A stretch of 64,000 bases of DNA from Portulaca oleracea (taxonomy: Eukaryota; Streptophyta; Magnoliopsida; Caryophyllales; Portulacaceae), in NCBI GenBank assembly GCA_029582165.1, contig CM055875.1, positions 25,995,144 through 26,059,143 on the forward strand. The letters run 5' to 3'. The translations under genes and the position numbers were made by a program. The notes below the pieces were generated by a model. The model saw only the letters and a list, made by a program, of their open reading frames with translations. It ran no database searches and was not told the DNA's origin. Each line of letters opens with the position of its first letter. The stretch's first letter is position 1. Shown here one piece after another: positions 31,719 to 43,049 of this stretch.

Positions 31719-33659
31719 TGTGGGACCCGGAAAATCCCCGTGGTGTCCCTCGCGGTAAACGGCGAGTCAAAAGGGGTGTCTTTTCTTTGAGAATATTCGC
31801 TTGAATTTCCGTTTAAAATAAATTAAACTCATGTAACTCTTTTGATTTTATTAAGATTTAAGGAATTTAGTGAACTAGAAAATAAATAGAAAACATCGGA
31901 AAGAAAAAAAGGAAAGAAAAGAAGACGATAAATAGAGTGTCTCGGGACTGGGCTCGAGATGAGTTACTATAGCAATACCTGCAGGTATTGTGAGTCCCGG
32001 GCCTGGAAATCAGATCCGAGGCACGGGACTGGCCGGAATACCGCCAGGTATTCCGTCTGTCCAGGCCTCGGGATTTGTTTCCGAAATAGAAAATAAAAAA
32101 AAAACTGTTTTTTTTAGTTTTTCGAAACATAAAATAAAATACGAAAAGAAAAGAAAAAGAATAAAAGCGAGAAGAAAAAGAAAAAAAAGGAAAAAGGAAG
32201 AAGGTCGAACCCTAGACACTGGGTTGGCATACCTGGAGGTATTGCGACGGTCGAGTCCGAACTGTTTCAACGAGCAGTCGAACGGTGAACCAAGCATGCA
32301 TACCGCGGTATTGCGCGCACGGTCGAACTTCCGGTTATTCACTCTAAAAAATGAAAATTAAAAAAAAAAACTTTCTTTTACTCCGAAAGTAAATTTCTGG
32401 AATCTGAAAATAAAATAAATAAAAATCGAAAGAAAGAAATAAACAGAAAAAGAAAAAGGAAGAAGAGTCGCCAATTAATTTTTGAACGAGAATTAATAAA
32501 CTCAAAAGTTAAGACTCCACAAACCACGAACCACGAGATTCGGATATGGGGGTAAGGTTACGGATTCGAGAATATAAATTCCCGAATCCGCCCGTTCAAC
32601 GAACGGACTTTACTAAACCGGTTAAATAAAAAGAAAGAAGAAGAGGAGGAGAAAAGCAGAGTAGAACGGAGTATTAATTAGTGTAATTAGTGTTATTTAG
32701 TTACATACAAATGCGATAATAAAGCGAGAAATAAATACAAGAAATGAAAGGATTAAATACAAGCGTACCTTTATTCACGAACAATCCATATTATTTAGGT
32801 CGAGTTTAGGGTTAACTCAAGTTACAAGATAATATGAATGGAGAAGAGATAGAAATAAATAAAGTAGAATGCCAGTTAAAGTGTATGCAAAATGAAAGAA
32901 ATAAAGAGGGAGAAGAGAAGATGAAATCACCAAGTGTCAATACGCCAGGGTGATTTCGGTGTGTGGTTGAAATGGGGAATCAGAGGGGTTTATATAGGAG
33001 AAATTAGGGTTGAGATTTTAGGTCAAAATGAGAGGGGAAAATGGTCGTGATACCGCCAAGTATCAAGCCCGGCTGCGCGAAAAATTAGGTCATGGCACGC
33101 TTCCCAAAGCGGATGGAGGCGTCCTGGGTGGGGCAGAACCCCGCCCACAATACCTGCAGGCATGCTGGGTTTTGGAGGCGCCCAGCTGGTTTCCCTAGGC
33201 CCGTGCGCTTCGCGAGGCAAACCGGGTCGGGCCTGACCCACCCAAATACCTGCCGATATGTTGGGCCTGGGAGAAGCCTAGTTGCACGCTTTCCGAGGTG
33301 GGCCTGCTTCCCGAGGTCAGCACACTTCCCGAGGTAACTCGGCCGACCCGACAGAATACATGCCGGTATGCTGGGCCTGTGATAAGCCCAGTTACACACT
33401 TTCCAAGGTGGACACGCTTCCCGAGGTGACCCGGGTCGGGCATAACCCACCAGAATACCTGCAGGTATGCCCATATCCGAGTTCTAGTCCTGCTTTGAGC
33501 CGCGTGCCAGGCTTTACTTTTTTGGGCTGATTTTTATGTTTATGGTTTTTTCTTCCTTTTTCATTTCATTTTCTTTGGCATTTTCCTAAAATAAAATAAA
33601 AGACAAAATAAAAATAATTACAATAACAAAAATTACAAGACACTTTTTGGGTGTCTATA
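31719..33659 (-). repeat. 5' LTR of Tat/Ogre-like element, complete
   Basis: 1941 bp. Minus-strand U3 begins TATAGACACCCAAAAAGTGT (a small hairpin) at 33659 and the LTR ends GGTCCCACA at 31719, two bases before the primer site. Confidence 0.88.
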
Positions 33660-33664
33660 GCGTG

Positions 33665-33837
33665 CTTGGCTGGGAATAGTCCAAGGATGGGTGACCTCCT
33701 GGGAAGTTTTCTCGTGCAGCGTGTGAGCAAGGACGAAGCACGCTGGAAAGACTCGTGGTGATTTGTGGGGGCAGTCAGCGATCCTTGAAGCAGTAATGGG
33801 TAATATCCGCGACCCGGGAGGGGGCCGGGGCGTTACA
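33665..33837 (+). repeat. Cassandra 3' LTR, second part
   Basis: CTTGGCTGGGAATAGTCC onward to GGGGCGTTACA, continuing the LTR after the insertion; GCGTG (33660-33664) is the repeated target. Confidence 0.92.
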
Positions 33838-34505
33838 CCTAATCTAACTAAGATAGACGCTAAAACTAGATTATTCTAATGCTGAAAATATTTGGGTATT
33901 TGTAGAAGGAAAGAAAATATCCCAAAACCCTAAGATTAATCACAGCAGTCGCGCGTTAATTTCCGCAGAATTTCGATCGGTCGCGGGCGCGACCTTGTTC
34001 TGGAAATCGTCCGTCATTTTCATCATTAGCTGTCGCGGGTGCCACACCTATGGTCGCGGGTGCGACACAACGAAGTGTGGCAAGGCGATTTGGAGTTACG
34101 AGAGATCACGGGCGGCACAAAATGTTAGAGGGCGCGAGCAATATTGTCGCGGTGCGACCTCAGACGTAGCAGGCGTGAGGTCCTTCTGCCTCTTTCCCCT
34201 GTCGTCCTTCCTTGGGCTGTAACGCCCGCTACAAGGGATGTAGCGGGTGTTACGCCCCTGTTTTGCACCAAAAGTGGGGAAAAAGTTCCCGGGTTGGTTT
34301 CGCTTCGCTTCTCGGCTCAGCTTGGCTCGGGAAATCGCTCGGGATTCCGTAAAAAGCCTCGATTTAGCGCATCTTCCTTCTAACTCTTTATTTTCCTATC
34401 TACAAAAACAAAAACCATCATATCTAATATATATTCAAGGGGCTAAAACAAGCAAAACACCTTATAAATAATAACAATTCGGCTCGAAATGAGACGAACA
34501 TATAT

Positions 34506-34735
34506 CTCCCACCACCATATCCAAAGGAGAAAGTCCTTTCTTGCCTGAGTGCATATTTGTAACAAGTCCTAGAGCATCTCTTTCCACTATGATAGTTTCA
34601 TACCCTACTTCCAGAGTCCTCTGCAACGTAACAAGCATAGCGGTTGCCTCTACATCTTCAAAACTGCAACTACTTGTGGGTTTGACTCCTACCAACCAAA
34701 GTTTTCCCAACACATCAATTTGGATGGATGGTTAA
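34506..34735 (-). pseudogene. RNase H-like domain fragment, proximal part
   Basis: Minus-strand residues include EDVEATAMLVTLQRTLEVGY then ETIIVERDALGLV, the Glu-x-x-Ala helix and acidic strand of the RVT_3 RNase H fold found in LINE-derived plant proteins; the usual EsD appears as ERD. The fragment is cut at the solo-LTR insertion and continues at 22176-22060. Confidence 0.6.
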
Positions 34736-34739
34736 ATAT

Positions 34740-35385
34740 AGATTGGATGTATATCGAGTTCAGGTAAAAATGGGTCAAGCATATATCATGTTCGAGTGAA
34801 CGAAGCGGTGTAGTTCGGTCTCGAGTCAACCCAACAAATTATCATTGTGCTTTTTTTTTCTTTTTCTTAAAAAATCATCTTGAAATGCTCTAATTTATTC
34901 AATCTATATAAAATATTTGATTATCTTCTTCTAACGATTAATATTTCAAATATTTTAACTAAATTAGAAAAATAATATATGATTAACTTGTCTCTTGCAA
35001 TTTAGTAATCACGGATCTCAATCAAATGTCAATTGAACTTAAAAATTAAAAATTTGAGTTAGATGGACGGATTGGGTTTGGCTCCCTAGTTAGTGGAGTT
35101 TTCGAGCTCAGTTTTTCTAAGATTTGGGTTGAGAAAATCATGTTCAAAACCTAGAAATTTCTGACGGGTTCAAATTTGGTCAATTTTTGATCGGTCAAAT
35201 TTTATACTCTCTTGTTTTCATTTTATCTGAGTTGTTTTTTTTTTTACTTTTATGTTAGTTAATTTTAACAATTCAATTCATTGATTTCTCAATATTTACA
35301 ATAACTTATTATAAAAAAAACAACATACCCCAGTATAGTTATACTTATATGAGGTTTGGAGAATCCATATGTAGGCCACATTCCC
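34740..35385. other. No identifiable gene
   Basis: AT-rich. 34740-35200 has GGTCAA/GGTTTGG words; 35207-35300 begins TACTCTCTTGTTTTCATTTT like a Stowaway left end, but no right end was found. Confidence 0.45.
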
Positions 35386-35390
35386 CCCAT

Positions 35391-36311
35391 TGATGTAGAT
35401 TTGGTCCCAAATCTTCATCATGGGAACCAAGTGCTTGAATTCATTCAAAGGGAGCTTGAAACACTCACACCTTTCACACGTCCAAGTGAATTCTTCAAGG
35501 GTGGATCAGTCATTTGTTCTATATCACAAGATCCTTGAAGATATTAAAGAAGTCATCCAAGTACCAAATAATCTACATCAAAGAAGCTACACATGGGTTT
35601 TTGAATCTTGAAGATTAGACAGGTATTGAAGGAGTTATAGTCTTTTCTTTATAGAGTTGTATTTTAGAGCTTTTATGATGTAATAAATGTGTAGGATGAT
35701 GTAAGCCCTAAGGGCCTAGAGTCTTGATTTGTACACGCCTAAAGGGGGGCCTCATTACTATAAATACCCCCTTAGGGTGCTTTGTAATCACACATTATTC
35801 AATACAAAATACAATCAAACACAACATGATGTTGTTTCTCTCTAACTTTTGCTAGTATTCTCGTTTCTCTTGAGGGAGATTCGTCCCAATTGTCTTCTTC
35901 TAGCCTAGGGTGGCGTCCTTGGTGGTGATAGGAAGAGATTGAAGCATTCTTGAAGGTGGTGTGCCTATATCCTCCAAGATTCTTTAAGTGTCATTCATAT
36001 CATTCAATCATTCCATTTGTTCGTTCATCCATTCCATACGTCAATCATCATCCAAACCATCTTTGTTTGATCTTTCATACGTTGATCAACATAGAATCAT
36101 CCAAGCATCATTCGTTCATCATTCATTCATCAACAACAATCGTCCATCATCATCTTGGTAAACGATTCATCATCTTTTCGTTTATCATTCATCCTTTTTC
36201 ATTAAATTTAGTTGAACTTTGAGAACTAAGAGTTAAAGATTCTTATCTTGGTTTTTAAAGATCCTATATTTTTAAGTGTAATGTGATCATCCCTTGATCC
36301 ATTATACATCA
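35391..36311 (+). repeat. 5' LTR of full-length Ty3/gypsy element
   Basis: 921 bp with TATAAATA at 35759-35766. Differences from the 3' LTR seen by eye: near 35396 (T/A), 35497 (A/G), 35545 (A/G) and 36037 (C/T). Confidence 0.95.
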
Positions 36312-36316
36312 AAATT

Positions 36317-36329
36317 GGTATCAGAGCTT
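36317..36329 (+). other. Primer binding site, initiator tRNA-Met
   Basis: TGGTATCAGAGCT begins five bases after the LTR end (36311), the standard plant chromovirus and copia primer site. Confidence 0.9.
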
Positions 36330-36540
36330 AGGAGTTTGATTCTCTTAGTTCTTGAACCATCTTTTTGCAATCTTTCCATCACAAATCCATCCCCCACCAT
36401 CTCTCCATCTCACGCCTACCATTAGCTCCACAAAGAACCCCATAGCCCAAACACAATCGAACCAAAACACAATCCCCTCTCGTCCCCCATACGCTAATCC
36501 CAATTTTGCAAGTTTCTTGTGATCTTTTTGTGTCAAGATT

Positions 36541-37736
36541 CATGGAAAGTACAAGCACACCCACGACACAACCCACGAATTCTCAAGAAGATGTACGTGG
36601 AATTCATGAGGCAAAGGATCACTTTTCTCTCGGAGCAATTGAAACGTTACATGCATTTGCAACATAGAGTGAATCATGGAGGAAGTGATGATGAAGAGGA
36701 GGTACAAAGTGAACGAAGTGGACGTCCTAAAAGGGAGGATCGTTTTAACTTCAAAGTGGAAATCCCCGAGTTTGATGGTAATCTTGATCCCGAAAACTTT
36801 CTAGATTGGATGCAAACTGTTGAACGTGTTTTTGATCTTAAAGAAGTCCATGACGAGAAGAAGGTGAAATATGTGGCCCTTAAATTGCGAAAACATGCGT
36901 CCATTTGGTGGACTAATTTGCAAAAGAAGAGGCAAACCAAAGGGAAGGACAAGATCAAAACGTGGATTAAGATGAAGAAGAAGTTGCAAGAAAAGTTCCT
37001 ACCACCTAGTTATCTCCAAGATAACTATTACAAGTTGCAACGTTTGGTACAAGGGAGCAAAAGAGTTGAGGAGTACACAAAGGAATTCGAGCATCTTCTT
37101 TGGCGATGTGACCTCCAAGAAGATGAGCCACAAACTTTGGTACGTTTTCTATATGGTTTAAATGATTGGATTCGTAATATTGTTGAATTACATCCTTACC
37201 AATCTTTGGACGAGTTGAGTTCTTTGGCCTTGAAAGTAGAAAGGCAAAGGAAAGAAAGGGGAAAAGAAACCATATCCAAGTACCAAACATCATACAAACC
37301 CACACAAAACACACGCCCATACACCCCATAACAAAAACCCCCATTCCCCACAAAACAACCAAACACAAAAGCACCACAAAATCATCCCCCATCCATTCCC
37401 AAACCCCACATCCAAGAATCAAAACCCTTAGCCCCAAGGAGATGTTTTCGTTGTCAAGGGTTAGGACATTATGCTTCAGAGTGTCCAAACAAGAGGGTAG
37501 TATCTTTGGTGGAATATCAAAGTGCTTTATATGTGGAACCGGAGTATCATGAAGTTGAGAATGAAGAAGAGGAAGTAGGAGTTGATGTGAATGAAGAGGA
37601 AGTAGAAGAGGCGGATGAAGGTGAAATGCTTGTAGCAAGAAGAGCATTGAGCGTTGCTTGTGTCCCAAATGAGCTTGAACAAAGGGAAAACATCTTCATA
37701 CGAGATGTACAATCCAAGGAAAAGTATGTTCTTTGA
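36541..37736 (+). pseudogene. Gag polyprotein region of Ty3/gypsy element, broken
   Basis: Gag forms the particle that packages element RNA. A likely start is the ATG at 36541, whose frame (MESTSTPTTQPTN...) fails soon after; the main frame is entered by about 36600. The retrotransposon_gag domain is clear (FDGNLDPENFLDWMQTVERV at about 36770, WWTNLQ, LQDNYYKLQRLVQGS, VRFLYGLND). The frame stops at TAA 37329-37331, but the same frame continues afterwards through a zinc knuckle CFRCQGLGHYASEC (37447-37488) and an acidic tail to 37736. So there is one early frameshift and one nonsense codon. Confidence 0.85.
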
Positions 37737-40700
37737 TCGTTGATGGAGGTAGTTGCACAAACGCCGCATCAACAACTATGGTGAACAAACTACAATTGGA
37801 GGTTAGTCCCCACCCATCTCCCTACACAATTCAATGGTTGAGTCATGGGAAGGGCATACGTGTGGTTCACCGAGTTCTTGTAAGTCTTTCTATTGGAAAA
37901 AGTTACAAAGATTCTATATGGTGTGATGTAATTCCTATAGATGCTTGTCATATTTTGCTTGGGAGACCTTGGCTTTTTTATAGGAATGTCACGCATGATG
38001 GGAGAATGAACACCTACTCGTTCGTTCTCAACAAGAGGAAGGTTACCTTGGCTCCTCTCCCACCATCATCAATTATTCGTCCCCAACCACACCAACAAAA
38101 AGAGGAAACCAATCTTGTGAGTTTCATGAAGGCCGAATACCATGAGTTTCACGAGCATAGGGATCTTATTTTAGCTAACTTGGAGGAGGAAGAAGCGTCC
38201 CCAACATTTGAGCATGCACGTCTTCGACCACTTCTGGAACGATTCAAACACTTGTTTCCAAAAGAAATGTCGAATGGGTTGCCTCCAAGAAGGGAAATTG
38301 AACACAAGATTGATCTTGTTCCGGGTTCTATGCTTCCAAACAAGCCGGCCTATCGCATGAATCCCAAAGAAGCGCGAGAAGTTCAAAGGCAAGTTGATGA
38401 TCTTTTGTCCAAGGGCTTGATACGTGAGAGTATGAGTCCATGTGTTGTCCGGTGTTACTTGTGCCTAAGAAAGATGGGTCCCAAAGAATGTGTATGGATT
38501 GCCGAGCAATAAACAAGAACACAATCAAGTATAGATTTCCAATCCCACGTCTTGAGGATCTACTTGATGAGCTTCATGGGAGTGTTGTTTTCTCTAAGGT
38601 GGATTTACGAAGTGGGTATCATCAAATAAGGATTCATGAAGGTGACGAGTGGAAAACAGCATTTAAAACGAAGGAAGGGTTATATGAGTGGCTTGTGATG
38701 CCATTTGGTCTTACAAATGCCCCCTCCACTTTTATGCTTTTAATGAATCATGTTTTGAAGCCTATTATTGGCAAATGTGTTGTAGTTTACTTTTATGATA
38801 TCCTTGTGTATAGTAGAAGCGAAAAGGAGCATGTGAAGCACTTAGAGTTGGTTATGCATATTTTGGAGAAAGAACAACTCTATGCCAACATGGAGAAGTG
38901 CCACTTTTTCTCACCCAAGATCGTGTTCCTTGGGTATGTCCTTTCGAAAGATGGCATTCAAGTGGATAAGGAGAAAGTAAAAGCCATTCAAGAGTGGCCT
39001 ACACCCACGTCAATCCATGAGGTACGAAGTTTTCATGGTTTAGCTTCTTTTTATCGGAGGTTTATAAGGAATTTTAGCACCATTCTTGCACCCATGACCG
39101 AATTATTGAAGAAGAAAGAGTTTTCATGGAGTAAGAGTGCTAATGAAGCTTTTGAGATGATTAAAGATAAATTGTGTCATGCGCCCATTCTTGCATTACC
39201 TTATTTTGATAAAGTCTTTGAAGTTGAGGTAGATGCAAGTGGAGTTGGAATAGGAGCCGTGTTGTCTCAAGAAGGCCGACCTCTTTCCTTCTTTAGTGAA
39301 AAGTTGAATGACGCCAAACGGAAGTATAGTACATACGACAAGGAGTTCTATGCTATTATAAGAGCTCTTGAACATTGGCGACACTATCTTCTAAGTGGTG
39401 AGTTCATCTTGCATGGTGATCACGAGGCTCTTAAATTCATTCAAGGGCAACACAAGTTGAATCCAAGGCACGCCAAATGGGTGGAGTATATGCAAGCGTT
39501 CCATTTTGTGATCAAACATAAAGCGGGTCATCTAAACAAAGGAGCGGATGCATTATCAAGAAGGTATCTACTCACTCATGTTTTAGATTCAAGAGTCCTT
39601 GGGTTTGAGTACATTAAAGAATTGTATGTAAACGATGAGGATTTCAAGGAGGTTGAGAATGGATTTCTTTTCAAAGGAAATCAACTTTGTATTCCTAAGA
39701 GTAGCATACGTGAGTTGTTGATCATGGAGGTCCATGGAGGATCTTTGGCGGGTCACTTTGGAATTGAGAAGACATATCTTATGATGAAGGAGCATTATTT
39801 TTGGCCAAGCATGATTAAAGACGTTGAGCATATAGTGAAGAGGTGTAATACTTGCAATATTTCCAAGGCTCACGCTTTACCACAAGGGTTGTATACTCCT
39901 TTGCCCATTCCACATCATCCATGGGAAGATGTAAGTTTAGACTTTGTAGTGGGTCTACCAAGAACGCAAAGGGGTAAGGATTCTATCATGGTGGTCGTTG
40001 ATAGATTTTCCAAGATGGCTCATTTCATTCCATGTCATACTACATATGATGCTACCAAGGTTGCAAATCTCTATTTTGAGGAAGTGGTGAAGTTACATGG
40101 CATCCCCAAGACCATGGTAAGTGATAGGGATTCAAAGTTCCTTAGTCATTTTTGGCTTACTTTATGGAAGAAGCTTGGAACTAATTTGAAGTTTGGCACC
40201 GTACCGCCTGTCATCCACAAACGGATGGACAAAGCGAAGTAACTAATCGTACTTTGGGAGCTCTACTTCGAATCTTGGTGAGTAAAGACAAGAAAGGGTG
40301 GGATACTCTTCTATGTCATGCTGAATTTGCCTTCAATCGGAGTCCAAGTAAAGCCATGGGGTTGTCACCTTTTCAAGTGGTATATGGAAGGAACCCTCTC
40401 CAACCAATGGATCTCACGCGCATTTCGACATCAACAAAGTTTAGTTTTGAAGCTAACAAAAGGGTGGAAGAGATTAAGAAGCTACATGAGGAGGTTCGTG
40501 AGAAAATTGTGAAGTATACTCAAGATGTAGCTAGTAGAGTGAACAAAGCAAGAAAGAAGGTTGTGTTTGAACTTGGAGATCTTGTTTGGATTCACTTGAA
40601 GAAAGAAAGATTTCCTTCTAAGAGGAAAGGTAAGCTTGCGCCAAGAGGAGATGGTCCATATGAGGTTTTGGAAAGGATTGTGACAATGCTTATATATTAC

Positions 40701-40740
40701 AACTTGGTGATGATTATGAAGGGAGTTGCACTTTTAATGT
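37734..40740 (+). pseudogene. Pol region (protease, reverse transcriptase, RNase H, integrase), broken
   Basis: Protease signature IVDGGSCTN at about 37737. Reverse transcriptase spans about 38290-38990, changing frame near 38440; motifs [36 protein letters not shown] and LGYVLSKDG are present. The catalytic YFDD box reads YFYD: codon 38794-38796 is TAT where GAT is expected, removing the first catalytic Asp. RNase H has [25 protein letters not shown] and [15 protein letters not shown]. Integrase shows the HHCC finger ([10 protein letters not shown]...CNTC), core Asp residues ([16 protein letters not shown]) and, after a frameshift near 40200, the Glu in GQSEVTNRT. The GPY module is at about 40650, followed by another frameshift near 40680. 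Five or so lesions make it non-functional. Confidence 0.9.
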
Positions 40741-40818
40741 GAGTGATCTCAAGCCTTATTATGGTGATAAAGAAGACCTTCCTAATTTGAGGACAAACTC
40801 TTTTCAACTAGGGGGGAA

Positions 40819-41739
40819 TGATGAAGATTTGGTCCCAAATCTTCATCATGGGAACCAAGTGCTTGAATTCATTCAAAGGGAGCTTGAAACACTCACACCT
40901 TTCACACGTCCAAGTGAATTCTTCAAGGGTGGATCGGTCATTTGTTCTATATCACAAGATCCTTGAAGATATTGAAGAAGTCATCCAAGTACCAAATAAT
41001 CTACATCAAAGAAGCTACACATGGGTTTTTGAATCTTGAAGATTAGACAGGTATTGAAGGAGTTATAGTCTTTTCTTTATAGAGTTGTATTTTAGAGCTT
41101 TTATGATGTAATAAATGTGTAGGATGATGTAAGCCCTAAGGGCCTAGAGTCTTGATTTGTACACGCCTAAAGGGGGGCCTCATTACTATAAATACCCCCT
41201 TAGGGTGCTTTGTAATCACACATTATTCAATACAAAATACAATCAAACACAACATGATGTTGTTTCTCTCTAACTTTTGCTAGTATTCTCGTTTCTCTTG
41301 AGGGAGATTCGTCCCAATTGTCTTCTTCTAGCCTAGGGTGGCGTCCTTGGTGGTGATAGGAAGAGATTGAAGCATTCTTGAAGGTGGTGTGCCTATATCC
41401 TCCAAGATTCTTTAAGTGTCATTCATATCATTCAATCATTCCATTTGTTCGTTCATCCATTCCATATGTCAATCATCATCCAAACCATCTTTGTTTGATC
41501 TTTCATACGTTGATCAACATAGAATCATCCAAGCATCATTCGTTCATCATTCATTCATCAACAACAATCGTCCATCATCATCTTGGTAAACGATTCATCA
41601 TCTTTTCGTTTATCATTCATCCTTTTTCATTAAATTTAGTTGAACTTTGAGAACTAAGAGTTAAAGATTCTTATCTTGGTTTTTAAAGATCCTATATTTT
41701 TAAGTGTAATGTGATCATCCCTTGATCCATTATACATCA
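40819..41739 (+). repeat. 3' LTR of full-length Ty3/gypsy element
   Basis: 921 bp, TATA box at 41187-41194. Its upstream polypurine tract is AACTAGGGGGGAA (40806-40818). Confidence 0.95.
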
Positions 41740-41744
41740 CCCAT

Positions 41745-42286
41745 GCACTGAGGTGTATGAAGAAGTTGATTCCGATAGACCTAAATAGATTTACATAATT
41801 TATTATGTTGACTATTATCATTATATTCATAATAAAAGTTGTATTAGCATATAAAAATGAAGTTATTGGTAATGTATTATGTAAAAACTTATTGGTTGAA
41901 GGAAGATTGTGAATACTTATAAATGATAGGTGATGGATAGGGGAGAGTACTTAGAGTTGCATGGTTAAATTTTATTTTTTTAAATTGAAATTAACAATTA
42001 GGTTCTTAAGAGATACATGAACATTTTATTTAAAAATGTGTACAATATAATAAGATATAGATACATCATTAAAAATTGTGATTATAACTAAACAAATTGG
42101 TCTTGTTTAGTAAAATTTTTTTCGCTGTATACATAGGCTGTTTTGAATTGGCTATTTGTATTAGTTATTTGAATTTGTTGTTTGAAAAAGTTGTGTATGG
42201 TAAACTTAATTAGTTGGGACAAGCCTTGGGCATATGTTTCAAACGGGTTACAACTTTACATTACTAATCCTATGCCCAAGTAGGCC
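41745..42286. other. AT-rich, no gene seen
   Basis: 42100-42230 has GGTAAA-, TTTGAATTG- and GTTGTTTG-like words resembling the inverted copy at 63100-63280, perhaps worn copies of one MITE. Ends not resolved. Confidence 0.4.
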
Positions 42287-42775
42287 TTGTACTTGGCAAA
42301 CAATAAGCACGAGCAATTCCATCTGTTGATCTCGTTTCTAAGCGTCATTCAAGGTATTTGGTTGGCAAGGAAAAACAATTGTTACAATGCATTCCTACCA
42401 CATTTGGAGGACGTCGTTAAAGGAGTTAGTGAGAGTTCAAAACTCATAAATCAATCAAGCAAGATTGACATGCATAACATTAGTGGAGTGAATGGTCAAA
42501 ATGGCAGAAGGCCCCGACGTGAGTACGTTTTTGTTTCGTCTACAAAAACGCATGTGGGTAACCTATGGGAATTCATTAGTGATGGAGCGTGGAAGGATTT
42601 GACACTCAGTTGGAAGATTTTCTTGGGTTGTAAAGGAAAATGGGATATTTGATAGAGTGGAGAGCAACACTAGTGTTTGGGTTATTGATAATCAAATGGA
42701 AATTCAAGCAGTGGAAGGAGCCATTAACACGACGGTGGTGCATAATGTGAAACCTATCATGGCCCTAGCAGATTA
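42287..42775 (+). pseudogene. Possible LINE-type RNase H-linked fragment
   Basis: Residues IQGIWLARKNNCYNAFLP recall the W..R(N/K)NN.F segment that links the zf-RVT and RNase H parts of LINE-derived plant proteins. EFISDGAWKDLTLSW recalls the (V/S)DGAWK entry of the RNase H fold, and after a frameshift near 42625 the sequence reads WVIDNQMEIQAVEG. The core catalytic positions are not convincing. A decayed non-LTR or domesticated RNase H fragment is the best reading. Confidence 0.45.
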
Positions 42776-43049
42776 AAGAAGAGTGGGAGCCATGTTTATA
42801 TTAGGGTTGAAGCCTCCATGGGAATGTTCAGACATACTCGTCGAGCTTTTTTTTTTTTGTGCTTTGTATCATAGTCTTTTGTGTAAATAAACATTCAAAT
42901 ACATCTCAATACTAAGGAAGTTGATGGCCATCCTTTCAAGGCTAGGAAGAGAGCACTTTCTTAGGACTTTCTCTTTCCATTGCTTATGCTGCATTACCAA
43001 AAGAAAAAGATAAAATTATTCATTTCTGATATGAAAATCTTAATAAAGT

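Larger units (their letters stand above)
23410..33659 (-). mobile_element. Tat/Ogre-type non-autonomous Ty3/gypsy element (LARD-like), gag only
   Basis: 10.25 kb flanked by the perfect duplication GCGTG (23405-23409 and 33660-33664). It reads on the minus strand: 5' LTR 33659-31719, a primer site TGGCGACTCCACTGGGAAC (complement of 31698-31716) as in Ogre/Tat elements primed by tRNA-Arg, a gag-like frame (30575-29675), a long non-coding stretch, and the 3' LTR from about 25003 to 23410. The minus-strand LTR starts TATAGACACCC instead of TG, probably a point change, and ends GGTCCCACA. No protease, reverse transcriptase or integrase is present, so it depends on helper enzymes. The inner end of the left LTR is rearranged. 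Confidence 0.85.
22859..33837 (+). mobile_element. Cassandra TRIM retrotransposon, interrupted
   Basis: Starts TGTAATACC and ends GGGCGTTACA, flanked by the perfect 5-bp duplication CCTAA (22854-22858 and 33838-33842). It has a 296-bp 5' LTR (22859-23154), a 135-bp non-coding interior with an initiator-tRNA primer site (TGGTATTAGAGCC at 23157) and a purine tract (GTGGGGGTGA before 23290), then a 3' LTR split by a 10.25-kb insertion. Both LTRs contain 5S-rRNA-like sequence, the hallmark of Cassandra. Net length is about 724 bp. It encodes nothing and must be copied in trans. Confidence 0.93.
22177..34500 (-). mobile_element. Solo LTR of an Athila-like element, split by nested insertions
   Basis: On the minus strand it begins TGTTCGTCTC at 34500 and ends CAACCAAACA at 22177. 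Sequence on both outer parts (22177-22858 and 33843-34500) is a diverged reverse complement of the LTR at 1-1379, including the CCCCGAACA..., CCCCACTAAAAA and TATCTACAAAAACAAAAA regions. Perfect 5-bp duplications TATAT flank it (22172-22176 and 34501-34505). Net length without inserts is about 1340 bp, against about 1400 for the reference LTR. No internal region remains, so it is a solo LTR left by LTR-LTR recombination. Confidence 0.88.
35391..41739 (+). mobile_element. Full-length Ty3/gypsy retrotransposon (chromovirus-like, no chromodomain seen)
   Basis: Two 921-bp LTRs (35391-36311, 40819-41739), both TGATG...CATCA, differ at only about four positions by eye (about 99.6% identity). The perfect duplication CCCAT flanks it (35386-35390, 41740-41744). 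The primer site TGGTATCAGAGCT (36317) matches initiator tRNA-Met and the purine tract AGGGGGGAA precedes the 3' LTR. Gag, protease, reverse transcriptase, RNase H and integrase occur in Ty3 order, but the coding region has several frameshifts, a stop, and a lost reverse-transcriptase aspartate. The element is recent yet cannot encode its own machinery. Confidence 0.95.
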
